From Fidelibacterota bacterium (lineage in GTDB: Bacteria; Pseudomonadota; Alphaproteobacteria; Rhodospirillales; Rhodospirillaceae): a stretch of DNA of 64,000 nucleotides. Shown piece by piece: positions 34,560 to 43,612 of this stretch (the stretch's first letter is position 1; each line of letters begins with the position of its first letter). Location: positions 186,001 to 250,000 of the forward strand of contig CANJMF010000003.1 in NCBI GenBank assembly GCA_947475895.1. The letters run 5' to 3'. A model generated the notes under the pieces. The model did not search any database, was not told the DNA's origin, and saw only the letters and a program-made list of their open reading frames with translations. A program made the position numbers and the translations under genes.

Positions 34560-36092
34560 CTAAAAAGACCCGCGAATCTCGCGTTTTAAGATCTTTCCGC
34601 TCGCGTTCTTCGGTAGGGCATCAGTAAAAGTAATCGACTTCGGCACCTTGTAGGGTGCCAGGCGTTCCTGTGCGTGGGCGATCAATTCGGCTTCAGTGGT
34701 ACACGCGCCCTGGCGCAGTACCACGACCGCCTTCACAGCCTCGACCCATTTGTCATCGGGCACGCCGATCACCGCCACCTCCGAAACCGCCGCGTGTGTA
34801 AACAGCGCTTCTTCGACTTCGCGACTGGCCACAAGCACAGCGCCAGTGTTGATGACGTCCTTAATGCGGTCGACGATATAGATGAAGCCTTCCTCATCCA
34901 TGTGGGCGACATCGCCGGAATGAAACCAGCCGCCCGCAAAGGCTTCTTTAGTCTCCACTGGTTTGTCCCAATAGCCCGACAGAAGATGCGGCGAACGGAG
35001 CACAAGTTCGCCGCGCTCTCCGGGCAAAACATCGTTCATGTCGGCGTCGACAATGCGTGTCTGAACGTTGAGCACCGGCCGTCCAGCCGAAGTGGGACGC
35101 GCGGCATGTTCTTCAGGACGTAGCACCGTCGCCAGCGGCGCCATTTCGGTTTGCCCGTAGGCGTTATAAAGCCCCGCCTTAGGCAGGCGCGTGCGAAGTT
35201 CCTCAAGTACCGGTAGCGGCATGATGGATGCGCCGTAGTAGATATTCTTCAGCGTGCTCAAGTCGCGTTTGGAAAAGTCCTCGTGACGCAGCAAGCTGAT
35301 CCACACCGTCGGCGGCGCGAAAAACGAGTTGATGCGTTCTTCTTCGACGATCCGCAGCACGATTTGCGGCGCGGGTGTTTCGATCAGGCGCGTGTAAGCG
35401 CCCGCAAGCAAAGCCGGCATCGTGAACGCGTGCATCTGCGCCGTATGATACAGCGGCAGCGCCGCCAAATTCCTGTCCGACGCCGCGAAGTCCAAATCGC
35501 AGATGCACGATTGATACTGCGCCATCATGGCGCCGTGACTCATCATGGCGCCCTTGGGATTCGCCGTGGTGCCCGAAGTGTACATGATCTGCGCGAGGTC
35601 GGACGCGACAACGCGTGGATCGTCGACGGGAGAACGGCCCGCGGACTTCGCGGCGGCGAGAAGGCTGTCGTCGGTGCCCGAAATGGCCGCGTGAATCTGG
35701 GCTTTGAGATCTGCGCGAACAGCTTGCACGTTCCCGCCCAGGAAGGGATCGACGATGAGCGCCTTAGCGCCCGATTGATTCACGATGTAAGTGAGTTCAG
35801 GCCCTTTAAGCGCATAATTGATCGGCACATGAATCAGGCCCGCGCGTACAGCGCCAAGCCATGCCAGCAGATAGCCGTCAGAGTTGCGCCCGTAAACCGC
35901 AACGCGGTCGCCGGGCGATAAACCCAACGCGCGCTGATACCATACGGCGACCCTGCTGGCCGCGTCGTCGAGTTCGCGGTACGTCCAAATTCGATCCGCG
36001 AATGCCAGCGCCGGGCGGTCACGCCACTTGCGCGCCGCACGCCGCAGCGCGAGGCCGATGGAATCTGAGCGTGCTGCGTCTATCTCGTTCAT
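34560..36092 (-). CDS. AMP-forming acyl-CoA synthetase / ligase
   Basis: A 510-residue adenylate-forming enzyme that activates a carboxylic acid as its CoA thioester in the cytoplasm. The phosphate-binding loop is MYTSGTTANPKGAMMSHGAM (about residue 170-190), the A5 region YNAYGQTEMAP, the A7 region WFHSGDVAHMDEEGFIYIVDR and the C-terminal catalytic lysine in PKNASGKILKREIR (last 12 residues). The lack of a membrane segment and its length fit long- or medium-chain fatty acid or aryl acid ligases. The substrate is not readable. It lies upstream of the secreted cupin on the minus strand, with 30 bases to the phosphatase-like gene. Confidence 0.9.
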   Translation of the reverse strand: MNEIDAARSDSIGLALRRAARKWRDRPALAFADRIWTYRELDDAASRVAVWYQRALGLSPGDRVAVYGRNSDGYLLAWLGAVRAGLIHVPINYALKGPELTYIVNQSGAKALIVDPFLGGNVQAVRADLKAQIHAAISGTDDSLLAAAKSAGRSPVDDPRVVASDLAQIMYTSGTTANPKGAMMSHGAMMAQYQSCICDLDFAASDRNLAALPLYHTAQMHAFTMPALLAGAYTRLIETPAPQIVLRIVEEERINSFFAPPTVWISLLRHEDFSKRDLSTLKNIYYGASIMPLPVLEELRTRLPKAGLYNAYGQTEMAPLATVLRPEEHAARPTSAGRPVLNVQTRIVDADMNDVLPGERGELVLRSPHLLSGYWDKPVETKEAFAGGWFHSGDVAHMDEEGFIYIVDRIKDVINTGAVLVASREVEEALFTHAAVSEVAVIGVPDDKWVEAVKAVVVLRQGACTTEAELIAHAQERLAPYKVPKSITFTDALPKNASGKILKREIRGSF

Positions 36093-36123
36093 GGACCTCC
36101 CTCCATTCCCGAGCGGGGAAACG

Positions 36124-36588
36124 TTAACTGCGAATAACGGCGATAAAGTTGCGCCAGGTGTCGTCCATTTTGAAATCCTTCGACGCCTCCCAGATGCGCG
36201 CCGTCAGCGCATCGGCCTGGTTGCGAGTCCAGCCTAAGTGTTTCATGGCATAGGAGGAATAAAAAGCGGTCACGCGCATATTCACCGCGCAATGAACAAA
36301 TACCTTCCTGCCCTCCAGCTTTTGCATGACCTCACAAAACGCGGTGAAGTCCTGCAGCTGAGGCGCAGCCCACGCGACGGGAATGTGGTGATATTCCATA
36401 CCCAAATTCCGGATCAGCGCATCTTCGTCTATAAGGGCTTTGTCATGCCCATTGGGCAGCAGATTGACGACCGCCTCATAGCCCGCGTCGCGCACCGCTT
36501 TAAACTGCTCAGCGCTCGGTTGTCCGGCCGTGCCGACTTGTTCATCGACCTGAATGAAATTCTTGATGTCGACGGTGGATGCGTTCAC
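36124..36588 (-). CDS. DUF442-like protein tyrosine phosphatase-fold protein
   Basis: About 154 residues, with the fold and motif of the dual-specificity-phosphatase-like family found near beta-lactamase-like hydrolases (DUF442). The start VGTAGQPSAEQFKAVRDAGY and VVNLLPNGHD match. The active-site loop reads VFVHCAVNMRVTAFYSSY, a C-x4-R loop as in this family rather than the usual C-x5-R. A GTG at 36588 (MNASTVDIKNF) overlaps the HAD-gene stop (GTGA) and is preferred; an ATG at 36603 is possible. It lies in one unit with the HAD hydrolase upstream. The substrate is unknown. Confidence 0.8.
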   Translation of the reverse strand: MNASTVDIKNFIQVDEQVGTAGQPSAEQFKAVRDAGYEAVVNLLPNGHDKALIDEDALIRNLGMEYHHIPVAWAAPQLQDFTAFCEVMQKLEGRKVFVHCAVNMRVTAFYSSYAMKHLGWTRNQADALTARIWEASKDFKMDDTWRNFIAVIRS

Positions 36589-37220
36589 GGGATTACTTTG
36601 CAATGCTGTGGCTTGGAAATGCGATCGATGACTGCTGCGACGTCGGCCGTTTCTTTGACCTGAACCGCTTGTAGTCCGCTCGCAATGGCGCCTTCCACGT
36701 TCTCGCGAACATCGTCAAAGAACATGATCCGCGAAGCGGATACCCCAATCTCCTGGACGACATAGTTAAATGCTGCTGCGTGAGGTTTGCGCATGCCGAT
36801 GGTCGAGGAGACGAAGATCCGCTTGAAGTGGGAAAGCACACTCGAAAAGCGGACTGACCAAACGCGTTCGTGCGACCGATCTGTGTTCGTAAAAGCATAC
36901 AGCGGAAAGTTGGCTTTGGCCTTTTCGAGAAGTAACGAGATGCCGGGCATTTCACCTACGAAAATAGAATTCCATCCATCGAGAAATTGCTTATCGGATA
37001 TGTTGATGCCATGCGTTGTGCGCAGGTGAGCGAAATACCCGGTGATGTCTGTCTCGCCGCATTCGCAGCGCGTATAGTACTCGTTGAAAGAGATCTTTTT
37101 GCGTATGTCGGCCAAATCACAGCCGGCGTGCTCAGCCCACCGCGCGAAAATGCGGTTGATATCGTTCTGAATAACAACGCCGCCAAGATCAAAGAGAAGC
37201 GCCTCAATATTTTTAGCCAC
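36585..37220 (-). CDS. HAD-superfamily hydrolase (subfamily IA)
   Basis: A 211-residue haloacid-dehalogenase-fold enzyme. Motif I is EALLFDLGGVVIQ with the nucleophile D; the usual second aspartate position is glycine, as in many phosphatases of the FDLGGV type. The cap spans about residues 20-85. Motif II is YAFTNTD, motif III the GMRKPH region and motif IV FFDDVRENVEGAI. It acts in the cytoplasm, probably as a phosphatase on a small phosphate ester. It overlaps the next gene by 4 bases and is 48 bases from the SDR gene. Confidence 0.88.
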   Translation of the reverse strand: MAKNIEALLFDLGGVVIQNDINRIFARWAEHAGCDLADIRKKISFNEYYTRCECGETDITGYFAHLRTTHGINISDKQFLDGWNSIFVGEMPGISLLLEKAKANFPLYAFTNTDRSHERVWSVRFSSVLSHFKRIFVSSTIGMRKPHAAAFNYVVQEIGVSASRIMFFDDVRENVEGAIASGLQAVQVKETADVAAVIDRISKPQHCKVIP

Positions 37221-37268
37221 TGCCTCAATCCACCTATTGAATCTGCTGCTTCGGAAGAAACGCGTTTT

Positions 37269-38039
37269 CTATGCCGGCAACTTCACGCCCGAAAGCCTCT
37301 CGCATTCTGCCAATAGCTTGTCTTGCAACTCGCGCTTCGATGCGTCCGGGTTTAGGGAGCTTGTGTTCATGTGATTGAAGTATTTCCCCGTGACGCGCGC
37401 CTTCGCATCGTTGCTGACTGCGAGCCAGGCTTGCGTCTCGCTGCCTTCCTCCAGACTGCTCGGCGCACTCGCGCCGCCCATGCGCGTTGCCACCCAACCG
37501 GGATCGACCGCGTTCGACAGCACGGCGGGCCAGCGGCGCGCGATGCCAAAGGCGATCATCACGTTATACAGCTTGCTCTCGGAATAAGCCTGCGCGCCCG
37601 ACCATGTGCGTTTGCTCCACGTCAGGTCGTCCATGTTGGCGCTGGCGCTTCGGTGCATGCTTGAGCTGAGATACACCAGCCGATCCGGCTTGGTGATCAG
37701 GGCCGTGAGAATGTATGGCGCGATGACGTTGACGGCGAAGACGTTGGAGATGCCCTCGCGCGTCTTGGCGTTACCTTCCTGGGGGCCAATGCCGGCGTTG
37801 TGAATCACCGCATCGAAGCGCCCCAGCTTGTTCACCTGTTCGGCGAGGCTGCGTGTTTCCGTCATGCTGGCGAGATCGCCCAGCACCACAGCTTCGGCTT
37901 TCGGCAACGCGCGGCGTGTATCTTCGGCGCGCGCTGGGTTGCGCGCATGCAAGACGACGGCGTGCCCTTGCGCGACGAGTAGCTCTCCGGTCTTCAAACC
38001 GATGCCCGTCGATGATCCCGTGATGAAAATGCGCGCCAT
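37269..38039 (-). CDS. Short-chain dehydrogenase/reductase
   Basis: A 256-residue classical-type SDR. It has the cofactor motif FITGSSTGIGLKTGELL, a strand VVLHARNPARAEDTRRAL that ends in an arginine-rich pattern suggesting NADP(H), the NAG motif (VIHNAGIG), the catalytic serine in LSSSMH and YSESK (catalytic Y and K). The C-terminal part is longer than the minimum and resembles retinol-dehydrogenase/WW-domain-oxidoreductase-like members. Substrate unknown. It reads away from the histidine kinase and towards the HAD gene. Confidence 0.9.
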   Translation of the reverse strand: MARIFITGSSTGIGLKTGELLVAQGHAVVLHARNPARAEDTRRALPKAEAVVLGDLASMTETRSLAEQVNKLGRFDAVIHNAGIGPQEGNAKTREGISNVFAVNVIAPYILTALITKPDRLVYLSSSMHRSASANMDDLTWSKRTWSGAQAYSESKLYNVMIAFGIARRWPAVLSNAVDPGWVATRMGGASAPSSLEEGSETQAWLAVSNDAKARVTGKYFNHMNTSSLNPDASKRELQDKLLAECERLSGVKLPA

Positions 38040-38283
38040 GATTCGGTCCTCCGCCGCGTCCTGAGCTTACGCAAGTTGACCATATGCGCTGGATGACGAG
38101 AAGCCGCGCGCGAAATTTTGTGTCGAGGCGTCGAGAACTGACTTTATAACAATGACTTATGGCTATAAGGAGCGTTGAAAGCATACGAAAAAAGCGGATT
38201 GAACCCCGTGCATGGGGTTGTTTGTGTAACTGAGCGTTATAAACGCCGTTGCCTGCTAAGATGCCCCTGGACACATCAGAAGG

Positions 38284-40017
38284 ATGGCCGCCGTGAAAGC
38301 TGTCGCAAAGACGTTCGACGAGATCCGTTCGGATGCCTGCAACGACATTCTCATTACGCTCACGGTGCTGGGCACGCCTGCTGTTCTCGGAAGTCTTCTA
38401 CGCATCGTCCACCAAGGCTGGAAGCCGATCATGGGCGTGCACATCGCACTGCTCCTCGGTTTGGTGGGGACCACGCTTTGGCGTCACCGCTTAAGACTCG
38501 TCGTGCGCGCCAGCGTCGTCACCGCAGCACCCTACATCGTCGCACTGGCGGGATTGCTCACCTACGGTCGCGGCACCGGCGTGCTTGTGTTCTTCGTCAC
38601 GGCGTGCGTGCTCGCGGGCTGCTTCTTCAGCCGCCGTGCGGCACTCGGCGTTGTGGTGCTTTGCCTCACGACGTTGCTCGCGATTTTTACCGCCACTGAA
38701 TTTGGCGCGGTTGTTATTCAGTCCACGGCGTTGTCGTTCGACACGACGATTGTCAGTCGGATGACCTTCCTTGCCGGCTTTGCCGCTGCCACCGTCGCAC
38801 CCGTCATCGCGGTATCCGCACTGTTGAAATCTCTCGACGTTGAACGCCAGCGTGCCGACGTGGCGGTGCGTGCGCGCTCCGATTTCCTCGCCAATATGAG
38901 CCACGAAATGCGTACGCCCATGGCCGGCATCATGGGCATGGCCGAAGTGCTCGATCACACGCGCCTTGATGAGCGCCAGCGCACCATGATCGGCAACTTG
39001 ATGCGCGCCGGGCGCAGTTTGCTCGCGGTGCTTAACGATCTGCTCGATTTCTCTAAGTTCGAAAGCGGGCATATCCCGCTCGAGAAATCGGCCTTTCGTG
39101 TGTCCGACGTCATTCAGAACGCCTGCGACGTGTTTGAAGCGCGCGCTGAGCAAAAGGGGCTTCGCCTGCGCGTCGATATGCCAACGCTGCTGGCCGATAT
39201 CGTGCTGGGCGATAGCTTTCGTCTCAACCAGGTGGTCTCGAACCTCATCGACAATGCCGTCAAATTCACCGAACGGGGAACCGTGACCATCAACGCCCAC
39301 CTCGCGAGCGGAGCAGGCGATAAGCTGATTTTGAACTGCGCCGTTATCGATACCGGCATCGGCATTTCGGCCGACAAAATTACCAGCATCTTCGATCCGT
39401 TCATTCAGGCCGACATGTCGATTTCGCGCACCCACGGCGGTTCGGGGCTGGGCTTGGCCATCTGTCGCCATTTGATCGAAGCCATGGGCGGCACGATTGC
39501 GGTGTCGTCGGTACCGGGTTCCGGCTCGTCGTTTTCAATCCGCGTTCCGTTCGAACTTCCGCGCGAAGTCACGTTCACGCCCGCCGGCACGCAGCCCGCC
39601 TCACGCATGAACATGCGCGTGCACAGTAACCACCCGCCGCTGCGCCTGCTGGTAGTCGACGACGATGCGGACATGCGTACCCTGGCCGAAATCATGCTGC
39701 CGCGATTTGGCCATCGGGTGATCCTTGTCAGTGATGGCGTTGCGGCGGTGCGTGCTGCTCGTGCCGACAATTACGATTGCATCATTATGGATATGCACAT
39801 GCCCGGCATGAACGGCCTCGAGGCCATGCATGCGATCAAGCAGGATGCCGGTGGTCGCCGCATTCCGATTATCGCCCTCACGGCCGACGTGGTGTCCGAG
39901 CATGTGCGCGTGTTCATGGAAGCCGGCGCCGACGTGGTCGTCGCCAAGCCGGTCGATTGGGATGTTCTGGAAATGAAGCTGCGTCAGCTGACAAAGCAGC
40001 CCACACCCGCCGTCTGA
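38284..40017 (+). CDS. Membrane hybrid histidine kinase with receiver domain
   Basis: A 577-residue sensor. The N-terminal 180 residues contain about five to six membrane helices and no obvious periplasmic sensor domain. The HisKA domain starts near residue 200 with the phospho-acceptor histidine in ANMSHEMRTPMAGIMGMAEV, followed by the HATPase domain (NLIDNAVKFTERG, DTGIGISADK, HGGSGLGLAICRHL). A C-terminal receiver (about 455-570) has LLVVDDDADMRTLAE and the phospho-acceptor aspartate in IIMDMHMPGMNG, plus the conserved lysine in VAKPV. No cognate response regulator lies nearby, so output likely passes through a phosphotransferase elsewhere. Its stop abuts that of convergent hpnN with no bases between. 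Confidence 0.92.
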   Translation: MAAVKAVAKTFDEIRSDACNDILITLTVLGTPAVLGSLLRIVHQGWKPIMGVHIALLLGLVGTTLWRHRLRLVVRASVVTAAPYIVALAGLLTYGRGTGVLVFFVTACVLAGCFFSRRAALGVVVLCLTTLLAIFTATEFGAVVIQSTALSFDTTIVSRMTFLAGFAAATVAPVIAVSALLKSLDVERQRADVAVRARSDFLANMSHEMRTPMAGIMGMAEVLDHTRLDERQRTMIGNLMRAGRSLLAVLNDLLDFSKFESGHIPLEKSAFRVSDVIQNACDVFEARAEQKGLRLRVDMPTLLADIVLGDSFRLNQVVSNLIDNAVKFTERGTVTINAHLASGAGDKLILNCAVIDTGIGISADKITSIFDPFIQADMSISRTHGGSGLGLAICRHLIEAMGGTIAVSSVPGSGSSFSIRVPFELPREVTFTPAGTQPASRMNMRVHSNHPPLRLLVVDDDADMRTLAEIMLPRFGHRVILVSDGVAAVRAARADNYDCIIMDMHMPGMNGLEAMHAIKQDAGGRRIPIIALTADVVSEHVRVFMEAGADVVVAKPVDWDVLEMKLRQLTKQPTPAV

Positions 40018-42627
40018 TTAGGCGCGGTCCTTCGGCGCCCGACCCAACAACGCCGGCAAAAACACCAATGTTGCCAGCAGCGTGTATGTCAACGCCAGCG
40101 TCAAAAGCAGGCCCATGGCCGCCGTGCCTGTATGCTTTGAGATGGCGAGGCTCCCAAACGCCGCGGCCGTCGTGAGCGCGCTGTAAAGCATGCCGCGTCC
40201 GGCCGGCGAGGAGAGCAGCGTTTGCTCGCCATCGCGCCACGCCGTCACAAAATAAATCGGAAAGGTCACGCCCACGCCCAACAACAGCGGTAGCGCGATA
40301 ATGTTGGCGAAGTTCAATTTGAAGCCCGTCAGTGCGCAGGTGCCGAGCGTCAGCACGCCCGCGAGCAACAGCGGCGCCAGCACCCGCGCCACGTCCCCCG
40401 CGCGCCGCATGACGGCGAACAGCAGGATGGTGATCGCGACGAGAGATAAGCTGGCAGCGACCCCAAACGCATGGGTGACAATGCGCCCGCTTTCGTAAAT
40501 CACCACGGGTGTTCCGAAAGCATCGGGCGCGGCCTTCTGGACGCTCATAAGGAATTGCGTCAGCAGCACGCCGTCGCTACCGCCGTCTTTTGGAGAAACC
40601 TGCACGCGATAGCGGCCATCGGTGGCAATGAATGTGTCGCGCAACGTGGCGGGCAAAGTTTCCTGAGAAATAGTCTCCGGCGCCAACACATCTTTCAAAG
40701 GCGCCAGTGCGTCGTCAAAGCCGACGAGAAGCGCCGTCGATAACGTGTTGAAGGACGTGGTGTCGTCGCGCGCGAGCAGGCCATCGACCGCCGTGATGAA
40801 TTGGTTTGCCGCGTCCTTTAAAGGGCCCTCGGCATTCGGTAACGCGCGATAGGCGTCAGCACTGGCGCGCGCGTCCTTGGCGGCCGTTTTGATCTCCTCC
40901 ATCGTTGGCGCGGGTTTTTCCGACGCCGCATCAAAAACCGGACCCAACAAGAAACTCAAATCCGCAATAGCCGCACGTTTCGCATCCTGGTTTTCGGGAA
41001 TCAAATCGAAGATCGTTATGGCCTGTGCGACTTCGGGCAACGCCGCGAGCTTCCCCGCCATCGTGCGCGCTTCGTCAGGCGTCTTCACCAAGACGCTGAG
41101 GGTGTTCGGATTGACGAGGGGATCGTTCATCAATTCCAACGCCGTCGACATAGACTCTGTCGTCGGGTCTTTCAGTTTCAACGGATCGAAATCGAATATG
41201 AGGCGCGGCAATGCGGCGAGCGATATCACCGCCAGCAAAGCCGAAGCCGCCAACACAGGATAGCGGCGGCGCACGATCACCGCGTTAATCGGCGCGGCCC
41301 ACTGATAACCGATGGCATGACGTTCAGGGCCCGGTTTCAAAATTCGCAGCAAGGCCGGCAGGAGTGTGAAGCTCAAAACAACAGCGACAATCATGCCGCC
41401 GCCTGCGATCACGCCTAACTGCGCCACGCCGCGATATTCCGTCGGCAAAAATGAAAAGAAACCAAGCGCCGTCGCCGCTGCTGCCAATGCAAGCGGCTTG
41501 GCCATATAGCCGCCCGCCGCATCGAGGGCGCCATCCAGGCTGCCGGGTTGTTCATGCCGTTCGCGCCTTTCGGCGCGGTAGCGCATGCAAAACTGGATAG
41601 CAAAGTCTACCGCGATGCCCACGAACATCACGGCGAAGGCGATGGAGATCAGATTGATTTCTTTTGCCGCCAGCGCGGCCCAGCCAAAGGTCATGATCAA
41701 TCCGACGGCCAGCGTGATCAAAGACGCGAAAACGATGCGTCCCGATCCCAGTGCCATGAATAAGAGGATCGCGACCAGCACCACCGAAATAATACCTGAC
41801 GTGCTGGTGCCTTCGGCCACGGTCGCGAACTCTTCATCGGACAATGGGATTTGACCTGTGAGGCGTAAACGCAGACCGTTCTCAGGTGTGATGCCAAGGC
41901 TGCGCGCTGTTTCGCGGATCAGTGTGCTGGCATCGCCGCCTTGCTCTAATGATGTGAGGTCAAGCTTCGGCTGTGCGAGCACGATAGCACGGGCACCGAT
42001 GCCCGGCGGACCAAGGGCTCCGAACAGTCCCGCCCAATTCATGCGGGCCGGTTTCCCCGCCAGCACCTGCGCGATCACGTCGCTGCCTTGCGCCGCCGCC
42101 GGCGCGATTCCTTCGGCCCCTTTATCGCCGCTGGCAGCGCCCTGGAACGCGAGTTCCAGCAATCGGAAAAATCCGCGCGCGTTGCGATCTGTGGCAATGG
42201 AACCCAGCAGCGGTTGCGCGGTCGAGAGTTTGACCGATAGGTCTTCCAACTCTTCGTCGGAGAGATATAGGAGTCCGTTGTGCGCGAAGAACGGTCCGCC
42301 GGTCGGGTTCTGAACTGAAAGGAATAGATCCTTATGCGGCGCCAGCGCTGCCGCCAATTTATCGGCGGCACTTTGTGCGGCTTGCGCCGAAGCGCCGTCG
42401 ATGACGGCGACGATCAGGTCCACTTCGCCGGGGAAGTATTTATCGAATTCCTTTTCCGTCAGGCGGAAAGGCAGGTTTCGGTCGAACAGCGCTTCGGTGT
42501 CAGTGTTGATGGAAAGGGTGGTCGCCCCCCAGGCCGCGCCCAGTAGGACGACAAGCGTCACCGCCAGCGTCACCCAAGGTTTGCTGCGGCAGGCGCGGAC
42601 AAGGTTTTCTGTAAGGCGGCTCAACAT
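40018..42627 (-). CDS. hpnN: Hopanoid transporter HpnN (RND/MMPL family)
   Basis: HpnN is an inner-membrane RND-superfamily protein needed to move hopanoids to the outer membrane. The 869-residue length and layout fit: an N-terminal helix (CRSKPWVTLAVTLVVLLGAA), a large periplasmic domain starting LSINTDTEALFDRNLPFRLT, a helix bundle with GTSTSGIISVVLVAILLFMA and AFAVMFVGIAVDFAIQFCMR, and a second similar half ending in ALTYTLLATLVFLPALLGR. The GIAVDFAIQF segment contains the aspartate of the proton-relay helix region. It is 45 bases downstream of the PhyH gene and on the hpnK strand. HpnM at 29.9 kb is the likely periplasmic partner. Confidence 0.95.
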   Translation of the reverse strand: MLSRLTENLVRACRSKPWVTLAVTLVVLLGAAWGATTLSINTDTEALFDRNLPFRLTEKEFDKYFPGEVDLIVAVIDGASAQAAQSAADKLAAALAPHKDLFLSVQNPTGGPFFAHNGLLYLSDEELEDLSVKLSTAQPLLGSIATDRNARGFFRLLELAFQGAASGDKGAEGIAPAAAQGSDVIAQVLAGKPARMNWAGLFGALGPPGIGARAIVLAQPKLDLTSLEQGGDASTLIRETARSLGITPENGLRLRLTGQIPLSDEEFATVAEGTSTSGIISVVLVAILLFMALGSGRIVFASLITLAVGLIMTFGWAALAAKEINLISIAFAVMFVGIAVDFAIQFCMRYRAERRERHEQPGSLDGALDAAGGYMAKPLALAAAATALGFFSFLPTEYRGVAQLGVIAGGGMIVAVVLSFTLLPALLRILKPGPERHAIGYQWAAPINAVIVRRRYPVLAASALLAVISLAALPRLIFDFDPLKLKDPTTESMSTALELMNDPLVNPNTLSVLVKTPDEARTMAGKLAALPEVAQAITIFDLIPENQDAKRAAIADLSFLLGPVFDAASEKPAPTMEEIKTAAKDARASADAYRALPNAEGPLKDAANQFITAVDGLLARDDTTSFNTLSTALLVGFDDALAPLKDVLAPETISQETLPATLRDTFIATDGRYRVQVSPKDGGSDGVLLTQFLMSVQKAAPDAFGTPVVIYESGRIVTHAFGVAASLSLVAITILLFAVMRRAGDVARVLAPLLLAGVLTLGTCALTGFKLNFANIIALPLLLGVGVTFPIYFVTAWRDGEQTLLSSPAGRGMLYSALTTAAAFGSLAISKHTGTAAMGLLLTLALTYTLLATLVFLPALLGRAPKDRA

Positions 42628-42672
42628 GGGGCGAAATTAGCGAACCCCGGCTTTAACTCAAGTGGGCTTAAC

Positions 42673-43533
42673 TCAATAGCCGTCGTCGGCTGACCAATCG
42701 TTGTCCCAGCGGGCGTCCGAGGGGCTGCCTGCCCGTTGAAAGCGAATATCCGTGGAAAGGCGCATCAAATCGATCTGCGCATCGGTCGAGGCATGAACAA
42801 TCGCGGGCGAGTGAATGACAATGTCGCCGGCTTTGTAATCCGTCGTCAGCCAGCGTTTGCCGGTGGCGTCGGAAATCCATTTAAGATCGTGACTGAGCGG
42901 CCGCGCGTCGTTGGCGCGATCTTTGGGCGCCTTTTCGCGCACGGTTTGCTCGAGGTCCACATCGCGGTGTGACTCGTCAAGATAAAGCAGCGCACCCGCA
43001 CGAATGGGGCAATCGCCCAGCGGCACCCACGCGGTGACAACGTCGGCCTCGACGCCGCCGATGTACGTGCGGTCGAGATGCGCGCGCGAAGCCACCTGGC
43101 GCCCGGGATAAAAGTGACGCAACGGCGTGCGGCGGATCAGCGACGCTGCGCCGTCAAAAAAGGTTTCCGCCAGCACATGAAGCGCTGGGATCTGGGCAAA
43201 CGCGCGGAAGATTTCGCTGCGTACGAATTCATAGGCCGGATGCCCTTTGGTGCCGTGCATGGGCAAGCCGGTCGGCAGCTTGCCGGAAAACTCACCGCGG
43301 CGCGCATCGCCGTTTTTGTAGGTGCCGGGATCGAAGCGTTTCAGGTACGCCTCGCGCACGTCCCACACGGATTGCGCAGGCAACGCATTGCGTAGCAGCA
43401 CATAGCCGTCGGCCTGGTATTGCGCGCGCAGTTCGTCGGCGCTCGCCTTCGCGTCGGTTTCGCGTAAGTCGCCAAAATATTGCGGCGTAAACGGAATCGG
43501 ACTGCCGTTAGAGGTCAGGATAGGCGCGTGCAA
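42673..43533 (-). CDS. Phytanoyl-CoA dioxygenase-like Fe(II)/2-oxoglutarate oxygenase
   Basis: A 286-residue PhyH-family protein, double-stranded beta-helix fold. The iron-binding facial triad is visible as SRAHLDRTYIGG (HxD) and IVHASTD (distal H), and the 2-oxoglutarate arginine in MRLSTDIRFQ. RAGALLYLDESHRD, the usual turn before the second half, is also present. Such enzymes hydroxylate lipids, CoA esters or small metabolites using Fe(II), O2 and 2-oxoglutarate. It lies between hpnK and hpnN on the same strand, with gaps of 79 and 45 bases, so it is probably co-transcribed and may act on a hopanoid. That link is inferred from position only. Confidence 0.87.
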   Translation of the reverse strand: MHAPILTSNGSPIPFTPQYFGDLRETDAKASADELRAQYQADGYVLLRNALPAQSVWDVREAYLKRFDPGTYKNGDARRGEFSGKLPTGLPMHGTKGHPAYEFVRSEIFRAFAQIPALHVLAETFFDGAASLIRRTPLRHFYPGRQVASRAHLDRTYIGGVEADVVTAWVPLGDCPIRAGALLYLDESHRDVDLEQTVREKAPKDRANDARPLSHDLKWISDATGKRWLTTDYKAGDIVIHSPAIVHASTDAQIDLMRLSTDIRFQRAGSPSDARWDNDWSADDGY

Positions 43534-43612
43534 AGAAGATCCCCAATAAGTCGCCCAGGTTGTTCTTATTTTTTGGGCATCCTATCTACGACGCCGCCGA
43601 AAGCAAGTGCCC

